Shown here piece by piece: positions 20,471 through 30,544 of a DNA stretch of 64,000 nt. The stretch covers positions 1 through 64,000 of the forward strand of contig MJCC01000018.1 in NCBI GenBank assembly GCA_001766655.1, given 5' to 3'. How positions within the stretch are numbered: the stretch's first letter is position 1; each line of letters opens with the position of its first letter. Position numbers and translations under genes: made by a program. This stretch comes from Phytomonas francai (taxonomy: Eukaryota; Euglenozoa; Kinetoplastea; Trypanosomatida; Trypanosomatidae). The notes beneath the pieces were generated by a model. The model was not told the DNA's origin. It ran no database searches and was given only the letters and a program-made list of their open reading frames with translations.

Positions 20471-22306
20471 CTACACTTTAGACAACCAGCCACGCCACAT
20501 TTCAACGTCTTGTTTTAAATCTCTGCATTCCAGCACATCGAGACGATCTTGCTGCGTGTCTTGCTGCACCTCTACTAATGGTTTGGCCAATACTTCTCTG
20601 TTTACAAGAAAATCAATCACATTAGCCCCTAGTAGCGTATTTTGGAGTTCAATAGACTGTGAAAGATGTTTACTACCACGATTATTTCGATCTATTTCCG
20701 GAACTGCATCTGCCTCTATCGCATTCCCACCATGTGGTAGACTACGAGCCTGTGAAAGGTCATGCCCCCCGCGTAATGGGGTACCCCTCTCACGTTGTGC
20801 CGAAGGCGACGACGCTGCAGAAGCGGCAACAGAACTTCTGGTTTGAATCAAACGCGCCGTGTAGAGTTCAATGCGCCAGCGCAAGAAGTTGTAGATGCCA
20901 CGACGCCGCGAAATGACAAAGGGAGTAGCGATGGATGCAGATGACGGCGGGGGAATCGAAGAGGGTGAGGGAGTGGTTGGAAGACTACTTTGTTGTGGAT
21001 TAATGAAATAATCTCCTTGAGTATCGTATAAATAGGCACTAGCAAGCAACGAAGGACCCCACGGATAGCGTTTATGAAAACACGCCCTGAGAGCATTTGC
21101 TTCCTGAGAAGAGCAATTAGCATCTAATAATGCAGGCTTGGAAACGGTAGACTGACGATCTTGATATTGCGAGCTAGTAGTAAGAACAGAGCCATTTTGT
21201 GCAGAACACAGCCTCCAATGTAGCCATAAGCAATACACTTTTTCACGCCAGGCATCAAGATCGCACTCGAAAGGGCTAGAGCACTTTCGAGATTTACAAT
21301 CGTCATCAGAAACCTTTATTCCAACTTCCGTAATATTACTCTCTAAAGGCTCAAAAGGCACTGCAGCCTTGAGGGATAACAATCGTCGCAGCGCAGCAGC
21401 AATTCTCTTGGATTGGTAAAAAGCCCGCCACTCCAAGGCAACAACCTCATTTTCTATACGCCGTCGTTGCAAACAGGGTTCTGAATCAGAGGAAGCAGTG
21501 TGGAAACCAGTTTCCTGCATGGGCTGGCGTATTCCTTTCTCAGGGTTTGGGTCGTTAGCTAACAGAACAACAACATGTTCTAGATGGCGGTTTTTTTGTT
21601 CCCTCTTTGCATTTGCCCTATCGCTGATGGAAGGGCGAATTAGACCAGCAGCTTTAGCATCATTAAGTTGCTCTGCATCTAATGAAAATATAGAATCTTC
21701 ATAACACACACTTCTTTGTGGGGGGTAAAACTCTGCTCGGTGATCTTCTCTTGGTTTTTTGGGTTGCGACTGGCAAGTCGAACTCGTGGGATTATTAGAA
21801 AATTCTGTGGTCACCATAATATCAGCAGTATTGCTGCATTTTTCTGCGTGGGTGACTCGCTCCAGAATAGGCCTCATGTCCTGAAGAAACTCCCCTAAGT
21901 CATCGTTGCAGGCATTATCGGTTGGACTTCCCAGTACACAACTAGTTCTTAGATCATAAACAATAGGTACTGAGTCCAAAAGAACCGTCGGCGGGGTTGT
22001 TGCGGCCTGCCGGCTTAAACCATTTAAGGAGGTCACCCCGATTTTGTCAGAGCTTGCCAAAGAGACTCCACTGCCATAATGAATCTTTGAACTGTTTCCA
22101 TGTGCATTGATGGTATTTTTGTGGTGAGCATGCTCCTGTGCATAGGTAGGGGCACTCGTAAGTAGTGCTGCTAGTGAAGCATCAGGCCAACTAAGACAGT
22201 ATGATAATTCATCGCCGAGAATTTCAAGGCCCAATCGCTGGTCAGACCTTACCTGCCGTTTCTCTGCAATATCCAGCGGGCGGAAACGCTTACGTGAAAG
22301 GGACAT
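20471..22306 (-). CDS. Unrecognised 611-residue protein
   Basis: 611 residues, ATG start with a basic N-terminus (MSLSRKRFRPLDIAEKRQVR). Much is Ser/Asn/Gln-rich and looks disordered. More ordered helical parts carry many Trp and Arg: VVALEWRAFYQSKRIAAALR around residue 290, DAWREKVYCLWLHWRLC around 355, a RRRGIYNFLRWRIELYTARL segment near 465, and a DVEMWRGWLSKV C-terminus. A proline-rich spacer (TPSPSSIPPPSS) separates two of these. No membrane segment or catalytic motif is visible. I do not recognise the family. The size, single frame and position argue it is a real gene. Confidence 0.82.
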   Translation of the reverse strand: MSLSRKRFRPLDIAEKRQVRSDQRLGLEILGDELSYCLSWPDASLAALLTSAPTYAQEHAHHKNTINAHGNSSKIHYGSGVSLASSDKIGVTSLNGLSRQAATTPPTVLLDSVPIVYDLRTSCVLGSPTDNACNDDLGEFLQDMRPILERVTHAEKCSNTADIMVTTEFSNNPTSSTCQSQPKKPREDHRAEFYPPQRSVCYEDSIFSLDAEQLNDAKAAGLIRPSISDRANAKREQKNRHLEHVVVLLANDPNPEKGIRQPMQETGFHTASSDSEPCLQRRRIENEVVALEWRAFYQSKRIAAALRRLLSLKAAVPFEPLESNITEVGIKVSDDDCKSRKCSSPFECDLDAWREKVYCLWLHWRLCSAQNGSVLTTSSQYQDRQSTVSKPALLDANCSSQEANALRACFHKRYPWGPSLLASAYLYDTQGDYFINPQQSSLPTTPSPSSIPPPSSASIATPFVISRRRGIYNFLRWRIELYTARLIQTRSSVAASAASSPSAQRERGTPLRGGHDLSQARSLPHGGNAIEADAVPEIDRNNRGSKHLSQSIELQNTLLGANVIDFLVNREVLAKPLVEVQQDTQQDRLDVLECRDLKQDVEMWRGWLSKV

Positions 22307-23030
22307 TATATATGTAGCAAAGGAGAGGGGGGGATACTAGATGTGATCCACCTTTATAATACTTTAATGATTCCTTGCTTAATTACTGGGCATGGGAATT
22401 TGTGTTACACACAAAGCTCTAGATAAGTTAGCAAAATTTTCTTGCTTTTCATTCGTTGTAAGACTATCAGAGTTTATACATATAAAAAAAACTCCTATTT
22501 GTATCTTCTCAATTGATAAACATGGAAAATTTATACACACACACTTATATATATATATATATGTAGATATATACCTTATCGTGCAGACTCTTTCCCATTT
22601 ATAAAATCAACGGCTCCTTAACGAAGCCACATATCTTGTCATTATGTCAAGATTTCTTCCCTCCTATTAAAGAAAGAAAATCAAGCCTCAGGCAATATTC
22701 TCCCTTCACAAGTTTGGTTGTGGAGCGATATTTATGGTAAGCATAATAAAGACAATGTTCACCTAGAAGACCTATGATAATACTTCTTCATACTCCCTTC
22801 GATACGTTACACTGTGAAACAGTGCAGATCTTAATTAATCACCATACACACAGTTTTATGTAATGATTTACTTTGAGCAATAAAAACAATAACTGTATCC
22901 ATAAATGAGCATTTTGTGATCGATAGCAGGAATGGGGAAAAAAAATCCAATCGTAAGATTCATATAACCTAACGCTCTCTTGTGGCCATTAGATGAATTT
23001 CACTTCAATTTCTTTACCTCAGAATACCTA
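22307..23030. other. Intergenic with TA tract
   Basis: AT-rich, with a TA repeat at about 22545-22562 followed by a related TATATA patch. No gene seen. Confidence 0.6.
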
Positions 23031-23870
23031 TTAGATGCCCTCCGCTGTAATCGCAGGCACATCCAGTACGGTAGGCTCCTCCATGAGGCCGGCCCGCTTC
23101 ATTGACATTAAAGATGCGTATGGAATTGTTGAGCGATCTGGTAAAACCATTTCAGGATCTTCTGCTATGGTTAGAAACAAGTGAGACGACTTCTTCGTCT
23201 TCCATGCGTAGTACCCTCGACTTCGAATATCCATCTGCTTGTCAGTTGGACCTGGCACGCATGTTATACTTGCGATACGAAGTCGCTCTTTAACCAATCC
23301 TTTAGACTCGGCCCCCTGTTGCGCAAGCTCCAAGGCACGAAACACGGCCATATGTCCCTTTCGTACTGAAAGCTTGCACTGTGCCATAGCTTCTCGCACA
23401 GAAAGCCCACGAAGAACACTGATGTCAATATCTAGCTTTTTCCACGCGGATGGAACTGCGCGCATAGCAAAACGATACTGCGGAAGTTGATCTTGGGCAT
23501 TCTGCAGCTCTGTCTCGAGTCGTTCACAATACAACTTCCAGTTGACTTGGTACATGATACCACCCTCCTCTACAAGAGCCCAACGATCCTCAGTGACACG
23601 TTGACTATTTACTACACGCTCCCAGCGATTCATGTCTGGAATATTGGCCTTTGTAATCCATAAAGATCTCCACAAAGACCGATCTAGAAGTATGCGGGGA
23701 GTGCCACCCATGTACTTTGTAATAGCGAAAGGTGACGAAGAAAAGTATTGCCTTCGGTACCACACCCGGCGAGCATAATGTTTTTGTGTTTGAAGGTATT
23801 GACTTCCCACATTATTACGCTTTGGTAGCGGGAGAAGACCAATGTTGTAACGCGTCGCCGGGCGAGGCAT
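23031..23870 (-). CDS. Mitochondrial ribosomal protein uL22m
   Basis: 279 residues, ATG start. The basic N-terminus could act as a mitochondrial presequence. Residues about 145-238 fit the L22 fold: KLDIDISVLRGLSVREAMAQ, a helix with ALELAQQGAESKGL, then LRIASITCVPGPTDKQMDIR, SRGYYAWKTKKSSHLFLTI, which is the family's RGLSV-EA, A-NNAE/A-GL, V-G-x-x-KR/QxDIRSRGR and H-x-x-x-x-x pattern. uL22 lines the exit tunnel of the large subunit. Long N-terminal (about 140 residues) and C-terminal (about 40) extensions are normal for kinetoplastid mitoribosomal proteins. Confidence 0.85.
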   Translation of the reverse strand: MPRPATRYNIGLLPLPKRNNVGSQYLQTQKHYARRVWYRRQYFSSSPFAITKYMGGTPRILLDRSLWRSLWITKANIPDMNRWERVVNSQRVTEDRWALVEEGGIMYQVNWKLYCERLETELQNAQDQLPQYRFAMRAVPSAWKKLDIDISVLRGLSVREAMAQCKLSVRKGHMAVFRALELAQQGAESKGLVKERLRIASITCVPGPTDKQMDIRSRGYYAWKTKKSSHLFLTIAEDPEMVLPDRSTIPYASLMSMKRAGLMEEPTVLDVPAITAEGI

Positions 23871-24449
23871 AGCTACTTAAACGGGAACTTGCAAAAGGTA
23901 AAATATATGAATAATAAGTTAACCAGATACTATTGGTTAGCTACTGTGTTCAAACTTTTTGAGGTGCAAAGTAAAACATATAAGGGGTGAAAAAAGTTAG
24001 TAAGCAAAGGAACTGCGCACATAAGATGCAGCTGTAGAATGAAGCAAGAGCGATGAAACAATAATTAGACAAAAAAATATCTAAAATGACAAAGATGGCT
24101 AATTTTCGAATTCTGAAACGTAAAAAAGAAAGCTAAATAATAGCGCAAATGGTATTCAATTATGATAAAGAAGAAATTGGGGTTTTATCTATTTTTCCTT
24201 TTCGATATTCAAACCCATGATCCCAAATATGCTCAGGGGGCTGGCAAAACAACTATCTCCAATGATAATACCAACTGTGTCACACTAATGAAAATGGATT
24301 AAGGTGAAAAAAAATAGCACGTATACCTTCTACGCCCTCAAAGATTCCCTAGGAGGCATATGTAAAGAAAAAGCGGATATAAATGCCTAGTTCAAACCAA
24401 TACATACAGGTTCACCATATTTGTGAGATGCAAAACTGTCACAGACACT
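23871..24449. other. Intergenic, AT-rich
   Basis: Spacer with A runs; nothing recognised. Confidence 0.6.
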
Positions 24450-25025
24450 TCAGGTTAATGCAACTTCATTAATTGATTGGCACCCACCACATTCGAATTG
24501 GATAACATTCAGATTCGAAGACACCTGTACTAAATTTATAGCACTGCATTGACCACATCTTATTTGGACCGATCGTGTTTCCTGTGTAGAATTCTCAACA
24601 ATTGATGGACTTGGTTCAGGAAGTTGTTTATAGCAAGATCCACAGAGAAGTGCATCTGCCTTCTTTGATGGTATGATATTTTTCAAATGGCATGCAGGAC
24701 ATTCTCTTACTTCGGGTGGCCCTTGTTCTTTCGGAGAAGGATTTGAGAGATTAAGTTGGGTATAGCACTGCACACACTTATAATGTTTACCTGAAACGGG
24801 ATTCATAATTTCATTATTAAACGTGCATTCCGGGCACGGTACGGTTAAAACCTTATTACCCAAAGATTGTTGTGGTAGTTCACTGCTCTGTCTTGCATTA
24901 TCATTTCTCACGTTCGGAACAGTGTTTGTTTCGTTTAGCCTATCAAATTCTTCTTGAAGGTGGCGTGCAAGTATTGCATCACTTTCCTCCTGTCGCATCT
25001 TTGCTTCATCCTTTTCAATTTCCAT
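24450..25025 (-). CDS. Small protein with three zinc ribbons and a UIM-like helix
   Basis: 191 residues, ATG start. An acidic helix at 10-30 (EESDAILARHLQEEFDRLN) resembles the ubiquitin-interacting-type helix found in several RING and UBA proteins. Three Cys4 zinc ribbons follow: C64/C67 with C84/C87, C109/C112 with C128/C131, and C157/C160 with C179/C182. The last resembles an LSD1/plant-type zinc ribbon. No RING or transmembrane segment. This is the first gene of the minus-strand unit, next to the strand-switch region. Function unknown; a ubiquitin- or nucleic-acid-related adaptor is a guess. Confidence 0.82.
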   Translation of the reverse strand: MEIEKDEAKMRQEESDAILARHLQEEFDRLNETNTVPNVRNDNARQSSELPQQSLGNKVLTVPCPECTFNNEIMNPVSGKHYKCVQCYTQLNLSNPSPKEQGPPEVRECPACHLKNIIPSKKADALLCGSCYKQLPEPSPSIVENSTQETRSVQIRCGQCSAINLVQVSSNLNVIQFECGGCQSINEVALT

Positions 25026-26357
25026 CTTTCACCAGAAACTATATAAAGTAGCCTTACTATATATCTACAATTTTAAAAAAGAGAAACCTTACAAGATAAA
25101 ATATAATGACAATGATCAATGCAAAGAGAAGGGATTTATTTATTTTTTAAGAAACAGCGTTTTTTTTTTCGAGAGGAGGGGAGTGGCGGCCTATAAATTT
25201 TCGAACAAGATAATTCTGCACTGAAATCATCTAGAGCCATATAAGATAAAGAGTGCTGCACTATAGAGCACAGCTTTGCAGTAAGTATAACAGTTAGCCA
25301 ACTATTAAGATTGCGCAGTGGATTTGAGGGAAAATGAGGCATCCCAAGCGCGCACCACGATGCATATGCACACCGCAATAATGGCAATAACAAACACGGC
25401 TTCCCGGTCGTAAAACGCAACGCAGTTTCCATTTGCTTTTCTTGCTTTGGCATATTTATTTCTCCCGCACCCACGCCGGGAACTTGGGGGAAACCCCACA
25501 CACCTGTTTTGAAAAAAAAAAATCTCACTGCTTGGCGATTATTATCGGGAGGGGGGGGGGGAGGGGGAAAACCCAGCCCCTCTGATGGTTCCTGGCAATC
25601 ACCCCTCCACACGCAAACCCTCCCATAGCCCGCCTTTTTTCCAGAAGAGGGGAACTGTTTTAACTTTCCCACACGCATGCTCGGACGGTTTGCGGTAATG
25701 CTCGCCGATTCCGCGGCCTACTCCCCACCCCCCTGGTCTTAAAAGGGGGGTTTGCAAAAAAAAAAAGCAGGCATCGCACCGGCACACGCACACGGGGGAA
25801 ACGGTTTTCCCGCAGAGCGCTATAGTTTTGGATGTCGGGCGAATGTTTATTGGTGCCGCTCCGGGGCGAAAAGCGAAGCCAACCATCACCCCTTTAGAAA
25901 GAAGAACTAAATATATATTCCCCAACCGATGAGGAAAAAGAAGTCTACATATTTGAACTTGTGAAAATTTATAAAATATTTTCACGGCAATCTCCCTTTT
26001 GCAACGCCATCAATGCTTTTAAGGGGTTGGACTGGGCTTTTAATTTAACATGGGGACCTATCTGTGCTGTTCAAATCGTTATTTCATATAGGAATTTTAA
26101 TTTTGTTCCTAAGGGGTGTTAAAAGTACTTTTAAGCGATATTGTCGCATTTTGGAGTCTTCTGCGATGGTCTTCAGTAATAAGGAAAAGTTGAAATTTCT
26201 GAACAGCTCGGGTTCATATCCTTCTGTTTTACTTTCCCATTTGTGTGCATAATTGTCTCAAATATCTTCTGAAGTTGGCTTAATTTATTTTTAAAATATT
26301 ACACTAAGACTTCACACGCATCATTGCTGTTGTTTGTTTAAATTTATAGGGAACGCG
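25026..26357. promoter_or_regulatory. Divergent strand-switch region, likely transcription start
   Basis: All credible genes to the left are on the minus strand and all to the right on the plus strand. The interval contains a G run at 25551-25561 inside a longer G tract, more G/C runs near 25724-25750 (CCCACCCCCCC and GGGGGG), and A runs at 25512-25522 and 25756-25767. In trypanosomatids divergent switch regions mark RNA polymerase II start sites with G-tracts and variant histones. Minus-strand frames at 25136-25985 run through these tracts and are not called. Confidence 0.75.
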
Positions 26358-27176
26358 ATGAAAGCTCAAAGTTCATTTGAAGAAGCGATTTGTTTGATCG
26401 AGAATGAACCTTTAGAAATAAAGAAAAATTCTTCAGTAAGCAAAATTCGTCTAAAGCCTAGTGAAGAATTGGAACTTCTGATTGCAGATTCGCTCAATCC
26501 TCCGCCACCCCCTGGCATTAAAATTAACCTTTCTAGATCGTTTTTTGGTTCAGAAAAGTGTATACTGTTGGGGAGAAAACTTAATTTAAATAGAACAGTA
26601 ACCTTTATTGATATTTCGATGTGTCACATACAAGAGGATGCAGCCCATAAATTTTTTCAGCTAATCAAACATAACACTGCTCTTCGACACGTGAATATTA
26701 ATTGCAATTGCATTGGTGATAAAGGAGCATCTGCAGCTGCCGAAACTTTCGATCATCTTGAAACGCTTCACGCCTCATCAAACGGTATTACGGACGTGGG
26801 AGCTTCTCAATTAGCTGAAGCGCTTACCACCTCAACAACTATAAAAACTCTTAATTTACGCTGCAATAAAATTACTACAATAGGAATGGTCAAACTGATG
26901 CAAGCATTAGACTCATGCTATATAGAAGAGACGGAGAGTATTTCAACGCAAAGTAATCAGCAACATATTTCCCAAACGGATTCCAGTGAATCAGAGCATA
27001 TAGCTCAGGAAGAAAAACTCATAAATTCTTCTTTGCACACGCTTTGGATTGAGGGGAATGAAGGCGCATCAACTGATATAGTGCGTTCACTAACTGTTGT
27101 GCTTTCGAATCGTTACCCAGAACCCTTATCTTTTTTAAGAAAGACTAAGAAATCAAAAAGTAAAAAGAAAAAATGA
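26358..27176 (+). CDS. Leucine-rich-repeat protein
   Basis: 272 residues from ATG at 26358, just after a TTTATAG acceptor-like site; an upstream in-frame TTG is ignored. Ribonuclease-inhibitor-type LRRs at about 80-185: NRTVTFIDISMCHIQEDAA, ALRHVNINCNCIGDKGASA, LETLHASSNGITDVGASQL, TIKTLNLRCNKITTIGMVK, plus a late repeat with LHTLWIEGNEG. A PPPPPG stretch precedes them and a Lys-rich tail ends the protein (KKSKSKKKK). An acidic, Ser/Gln-rich insert interrupts the last repeat. Probably a protein-protein adaptor. First gene of the plus-strand unit; base composition is very AT-rich. Confidence 0.85.
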   Translation: MKAQSSFEEAICLIENEPLEIKKNSSVSKIRLKPSEELELLIADSLNPPPPPGIKINLSRSFFGSEKCILLGRKLNLNRTVTFIDISMCHIQEDAAHKFFQLIKHNTALRHVNINCNCIGDKGASAAAETFDHLETLHASSNGITDVGASQLAEALTTSTTIKTLNLRCNKITTIGMVKLMQALDSCYIEETESISTQSNQQHISQTDSSESEHIAQEEKLINSSLHTLWIEGNEGASTDIVRSLTVVLSNRYPEPLSFLRKTKKSKSKKKK

Positions 27177-27461
27177 AAAATATCCCTTTTATTTTATGGT
27201 GAGAGTGGGAATTTCTTTTAGTCTTCTAGTTCGATGCATTTTCATCTACCTAAGTATCTATTTTGAGAGACATTTTGAAAATGTATACTAATACTATATT
27301 CTTCAAAAAATTATCAAAAAAATTGTGTCTAACTATTCTTGGTGGCCGTCATCATACTGCTTATTATATTTACTGTTTTTATTCGACTTCAAAATATACT
27401 AGTCCCATTTATCTTTATTATTGGTAGTAGTTGTAGTAATAGTAGTATTTCAGCTTTTGCA

Positions 27462-29447
27462 ATGTTCCACCGTAAGTTTACTATAAAAGAAAGCCATCGG
27501 ATAGGCAAAAAGGATATTAAAAAATTAAAAGATGATGTCACTTTTTTCGGTCCAGAGTTTTCAGATATCTGTGAATCTTTGCTTGCAAAAAAAAATTCGA
27601 TTTTGAAACAAGTGTGGAAAATCGGCAATGCTTCTGCTGCTTTGTATCTAATCGATCAAGTGCCTCTCTTCATATCAGTTCTAGAATTTCCGAATGATAT
27701 AGACGCAGCTTTCTCTCGCCTTCCGAAAAAGAGTATTTTGCTGCCAACGGTTTTCCTGATATTAACTCTAAGGCTGATGCTGCACGAAACCTCCCAGAAT
27801 ATGATTGACCTTTTCCAAAATATTGGTCTTTCCGTTTCCTGCCATGCTGCAACATCCAAGCACATCCTCTCTGGTGCCCATCTTATGATGCCAGGAATTA
27901 TTTCATGCTGCAAAACTAGCTCGTTGGAACCCGTGGAGGGTTCAATAGCTTTAATTTATACGTATCAAAATGATATCCCATTTGCGGTCGGCCTTGCGAC
28001 ACGACAACTCGTCACGAAGAGTAAGCTTGGTATAGGTGTATATATTATAAGCTGCTTCAACGATTTAATGTGGAAGCATTTCCATTCCTCTTTTATTGTG
28101 AAGAGTCTTACGCTTTCTGTTGATGTAAATCCTGTGCCTAACGAATTCAGTCAGGAACATATTTTATCTGTAAAAAACGAAGCAGAGGACAGCTTACCAC
28201 TGGATGATGTAGAGAAGCCGGTGTATGACACCGCTGAGGAAGCACTTCCTGAAATTGTTCAAGATTCAGGTATTCCCTCTATCCTAGATGGGGCTCATCA
28301 ACTTTTCCCAGATGAAGAATCGATCCTAAAATTTTGTTTCTGTGAAGCCGTAAAATCAATAAAACCGTCCATGCTGCCACTTCCCTTATCAGAGTTCACG
28401 GCGATTTTTTGTAAATCGTATCCATTAATTTCACCGGATTCGACAGAAATTAACCTTCGCAAAACACACGCTAAAAAGGCACTTTTATACTTTCGAAATT
28501 TCCCCGACGTTATTGAAATTACAGAGGTAACTGATGGAAATTATGTGGTCGCGAAGAAAAACGGAGATGCATCACTTCTTCGCGATCACAATAGTAAATA
28601 CGCTACTTTTATCAAAGAAGTCCATGAACCAATGAAGCAACAATTGGCTCAGAAGAATCAACTGGATAAGTTAAGTGATTTTTCCACAGTTGTACTGCCG
28701 AAAATATTATCGGTTTCAGAGCTGTACTTTATTGGAAGGGATCTAGATCAAGATTTTGTTGTCTCCTTTTTTGAAGAGTCTAGTGCCATGCAAACAGCAG
28801 CTCAAACTTCGGAATTATCAAAAACAACAAGCATCGACAATATTGATAAGCCTTTATTTGATCCTAACATTTTAAAAGATGGATTAACTTCAAAACAAAT
28901 TCTGAATGCGTTAAATAAGTATATTGTGCTTAAAAAGTTGATAACACCGCTTAACCATGATAGTAAAATTCCACTTGTCAGGCTAGACGTGAGGCTATCC
29001 CAATTTGCGTGTTCAGATTTGTCTGAGATGCTGATAACTACTTTGAGGGAGCGCATTCTTAGAAGGTTTACGTTAAAGCATAAATTTGTCTGGAAGCCCT
29101 TTGTGCAAAACAATTCCATGGGTGTTGATGACATTCATTCACACTTTATTTTAGCTAATGGACCTCCACCAATTGTCAAGATATCAACAAAAGTGGAACG
29201 TTTGAATAAAATAATCACCATTGTCGAAAATCTAGACCACTATGGTCTAGATTTTCACACTGTCTCCACATTTTTTCGCAAGAAATTAGCAACGAGCTGC
29301 TTTGAATACAGCCAAAGTGGCAAGGTCGAAACCTTAAAGGGGGGAAAGAAGAACAAGTTACAAATTGCCGTTAAGGGTGATATGAAGAATCACATACGAA
29401 ATTTGGTTTTGAACGAATTTGGGATTCCCCCTCAATATGTTAATTAA
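27462..29447 (+). CDS. EIF2D: eIF2D (ligatin) translation factor
   Basis: 661 residues from ATG at 27462, right after a TATTTCAG acceptor-like site; the frame opens upstream at 27339 but that part is hydrophobic, low-complexity leader. Order fits eIF2D: an N-terminal MFHRKFTIKES region with KKDIKKLKDDV, a PUA-like part with AHLMMPGI and GSIALIYTYQNDIPFAVGLA (about 120-180), a winged-helix/SWIB-like middle (about 280-480), and a C-terminal SUI1 domain at about 575-655 (IITIVENLDHYGLDFHTVST, VKGDMKNHIRNLVLNEFGIP). eIF2D delivers or releases tRNA at the ribosomal P site without eIF2 and acts in ribosome recycling and reinitiation. Length is slightly above human (584 residues). AT-rich codon use. 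Confidence 0.93.
   Translation: MFHRKFTIKESHRIGKKDIKKLKDDVTFFGPEFSDICESLLAKKNSILKQVWKIGNASAALYLIDQVPLFISVLEFPNDIDAAFSRLPKKSILLPTVFLILTLRLMLHETSQNMIDLFQNIGLSVSCHAATSKHILSGAHLMMPGIISCCKTSSLEPVEGSIALIYTYQNDIPFAVGLATRQLVTKSKLGIGVYIISCFNDLMWKHFHSSFIVKSLTLSVDVNPVPNEFSQEHILSVKNEAEDSLPLDDVEKPVYDTAEEALPEIVQDSGIPSILDGAHQLFPDEESILKFCFCEAVKSIKPSMLPLPLSEFTAIFCKSYPLISPDSTEINLRKTHAKKALLYFRNFPDVIEITEVTDGNYVVAKKNGDASLLRDHNSKYATFIKEVHEPMKQQLAQKNQLDKLSDFSTVVLPKILSVSELYFIGRDLDQDFVVSFFEESSAMQTAAQTSELSKTTSIDNIDKPLFDPNILKDGLTSKQILNALNKYIVLKKLITPLNHDSKIPLVRLDVRLSQFACSDLSEMLITTLRERILRRFTLKHKFVWKPFVQNNSMGVDDIHSHFILANGPPPIVKISTKVERLNKIITIVENLDHYGLDFHTVSTFFRKKLATSCFEYSQSGKVETLKGGKKNKLQIAVKGDMKNHIRNLVLNEFGIPPQYVN
29227..29255. 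other. Perfect inverted repeat inside the eIF2D coding region
   Basis: Arms at 29227-29239 and 29243-29255 are exact reverse complements of 13 bases (AAAATCTAGACCA) with a 3-base loop. It falls on the conserved NLDHYGLDF stretch of SUI1, so part of the symmetry is forced by coding. Confidence 0.85.
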
Positions 29448-29674
29448 TACACCTAAAATGATAGTTCTGACTGATTCCTCGGGTGACATATTTTTTGACC
29501 GCTAAGTATCGACTCTTTAAAAATGCTACTTATGTAGCAAGTTTGTTTTTCTTATAACCAGTTATTACAGTAGTGTCTGAATGTTCGGATATCTGTGTTA
29601 ATTTTACGAATTGCTGCTGTTGTTTTGGTTTTGGAGCCTTGTTTCGCAAAGAGTATTTATACTAATAAGAAGCT

Positions 29675-30544
29675 ATGAAATTATTACTTGCCACAATTTT
29701 TGGCTTTGCAACCTCCAAATGGTTCAATAGCGTATCGTATGGCACGGACTGCAAGGCCTCCTCCACCCGCCTTTCACAGAACAAGTATCACTCCTGCCCC
29801 TTAATTAATGCATATGATGAGTCCCAGGATACTAAAGTTCTTCGTTTTGCTCTACCAGAGGCTGATATGTCTCTCGATATGGATGTGATTTCCTCCCTAT
29901 TGCTTCAATTCGTAGACAAGGACAAGAAAGAAGTGGTTTGGCCGTACACACCCATTTCTCGAACGGATCAACTTGGCTATTTTGAAATATTAGTGAAAAA
30001 ATCAGGCGAATCTCCTATGAGTACCCATCTATTCTCTCTGAAAAAAGATGATGCTATTAACGTGAAGGGACCTTATGTGACCCTACCTATCAGACCAAAT
30101 CAGTACAAATCCATTGGCATGATTGCAAGTGAAACTGGGATTGCTCCCATGTACCATGTCGCCCGCAACCTTCTTCGAGTGCACAAGAACACTACAGAAA
30201 TATCCCTTATTTATGCAAATGCACGCAAAGAAGATGTTCTTTTGGGTAATGAAATCAATGATCTGATGGAAACCTATCCTAGTTTTTCGCCCTACTTTGT
30301 CCTTAAGGATGCCCCTTTACGTTGGATGGGAGGTCTCGGTGATGTGAGTAAGGAAATAATTAAGGCTATTATGCCTCCACCAAATCGTTCAGGGGACTCA
30401 ATTATTCTAGTGAATGGGCCTCCATCATTTATGAAGGAGATCAGTGGAGAAAAGAAGTCTAAGGCGCAGCAACCAGAACAGGGGGAACTTCAGGGACGTC
30501 TTAGACAGCTAGGATATCCTTCTAAGATGGTCTTCAAGCTTTAA
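29675..30544 (+). CDS. Cytochrome b5 reductase-like flavoprotein, atypical motifs
   Basis: 289 residues, ATG start. An N-terminal hydrophobic stretch could anchor it. Layout is that of the ferredoxin-reductase superfamily: an FAD motif at 89-95 (WPYTPIS), a second FAD segment (PMSTHL), a GPYV strand, the NADH-binding loop at 151-159 (ASETGIAPM), and NGPP near 247-250. In normal NADH-cytochrome b5 reductases these read RPYTPIS, GKMSQHL, GxGTGITPM and CGPPPMI. Here the FAD-binding Arg is Trp, the first Gly of the NADH loop is lost, and the late Cys is Asn. It may bind nucleotide weakly or serve another role. It ends with a YPSKMVFKL tail, like family members. Confidence 0.85.
   Translation: MKLLLATIFGFATSKWFNSVSYGTDCKASSTRLSQNKYHSCPLINAYDESQDTKVLRFALPEADMSLDMDVISSLLLQFVDKDKKEVVWPYTPISRTDQLGYFEILVKKSGESPMSTHLFSLKKDDAINVKGPYVTLPIRPNQYKSIGMIASETGIAPMYHVARNLLRVHKNTTEISLIYANARKEDVLLGNEINDLMETYPSFSPYFVLKDAPLRWMGGLGDVSKEIIKAIMPPPNRSGDSIILVNGPPSFMKEISGEKKSKAQQPEQGELQGRLRQLGYPSKMVFKL

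Noticed and set aside
25136..25985. Minus-strand frames of 180 and 128 codons in the strand-switch region
   Set aside because: They run through homopolymer tracts (PPPPPP, FFFF) and overlap each other in different frames. No domain.
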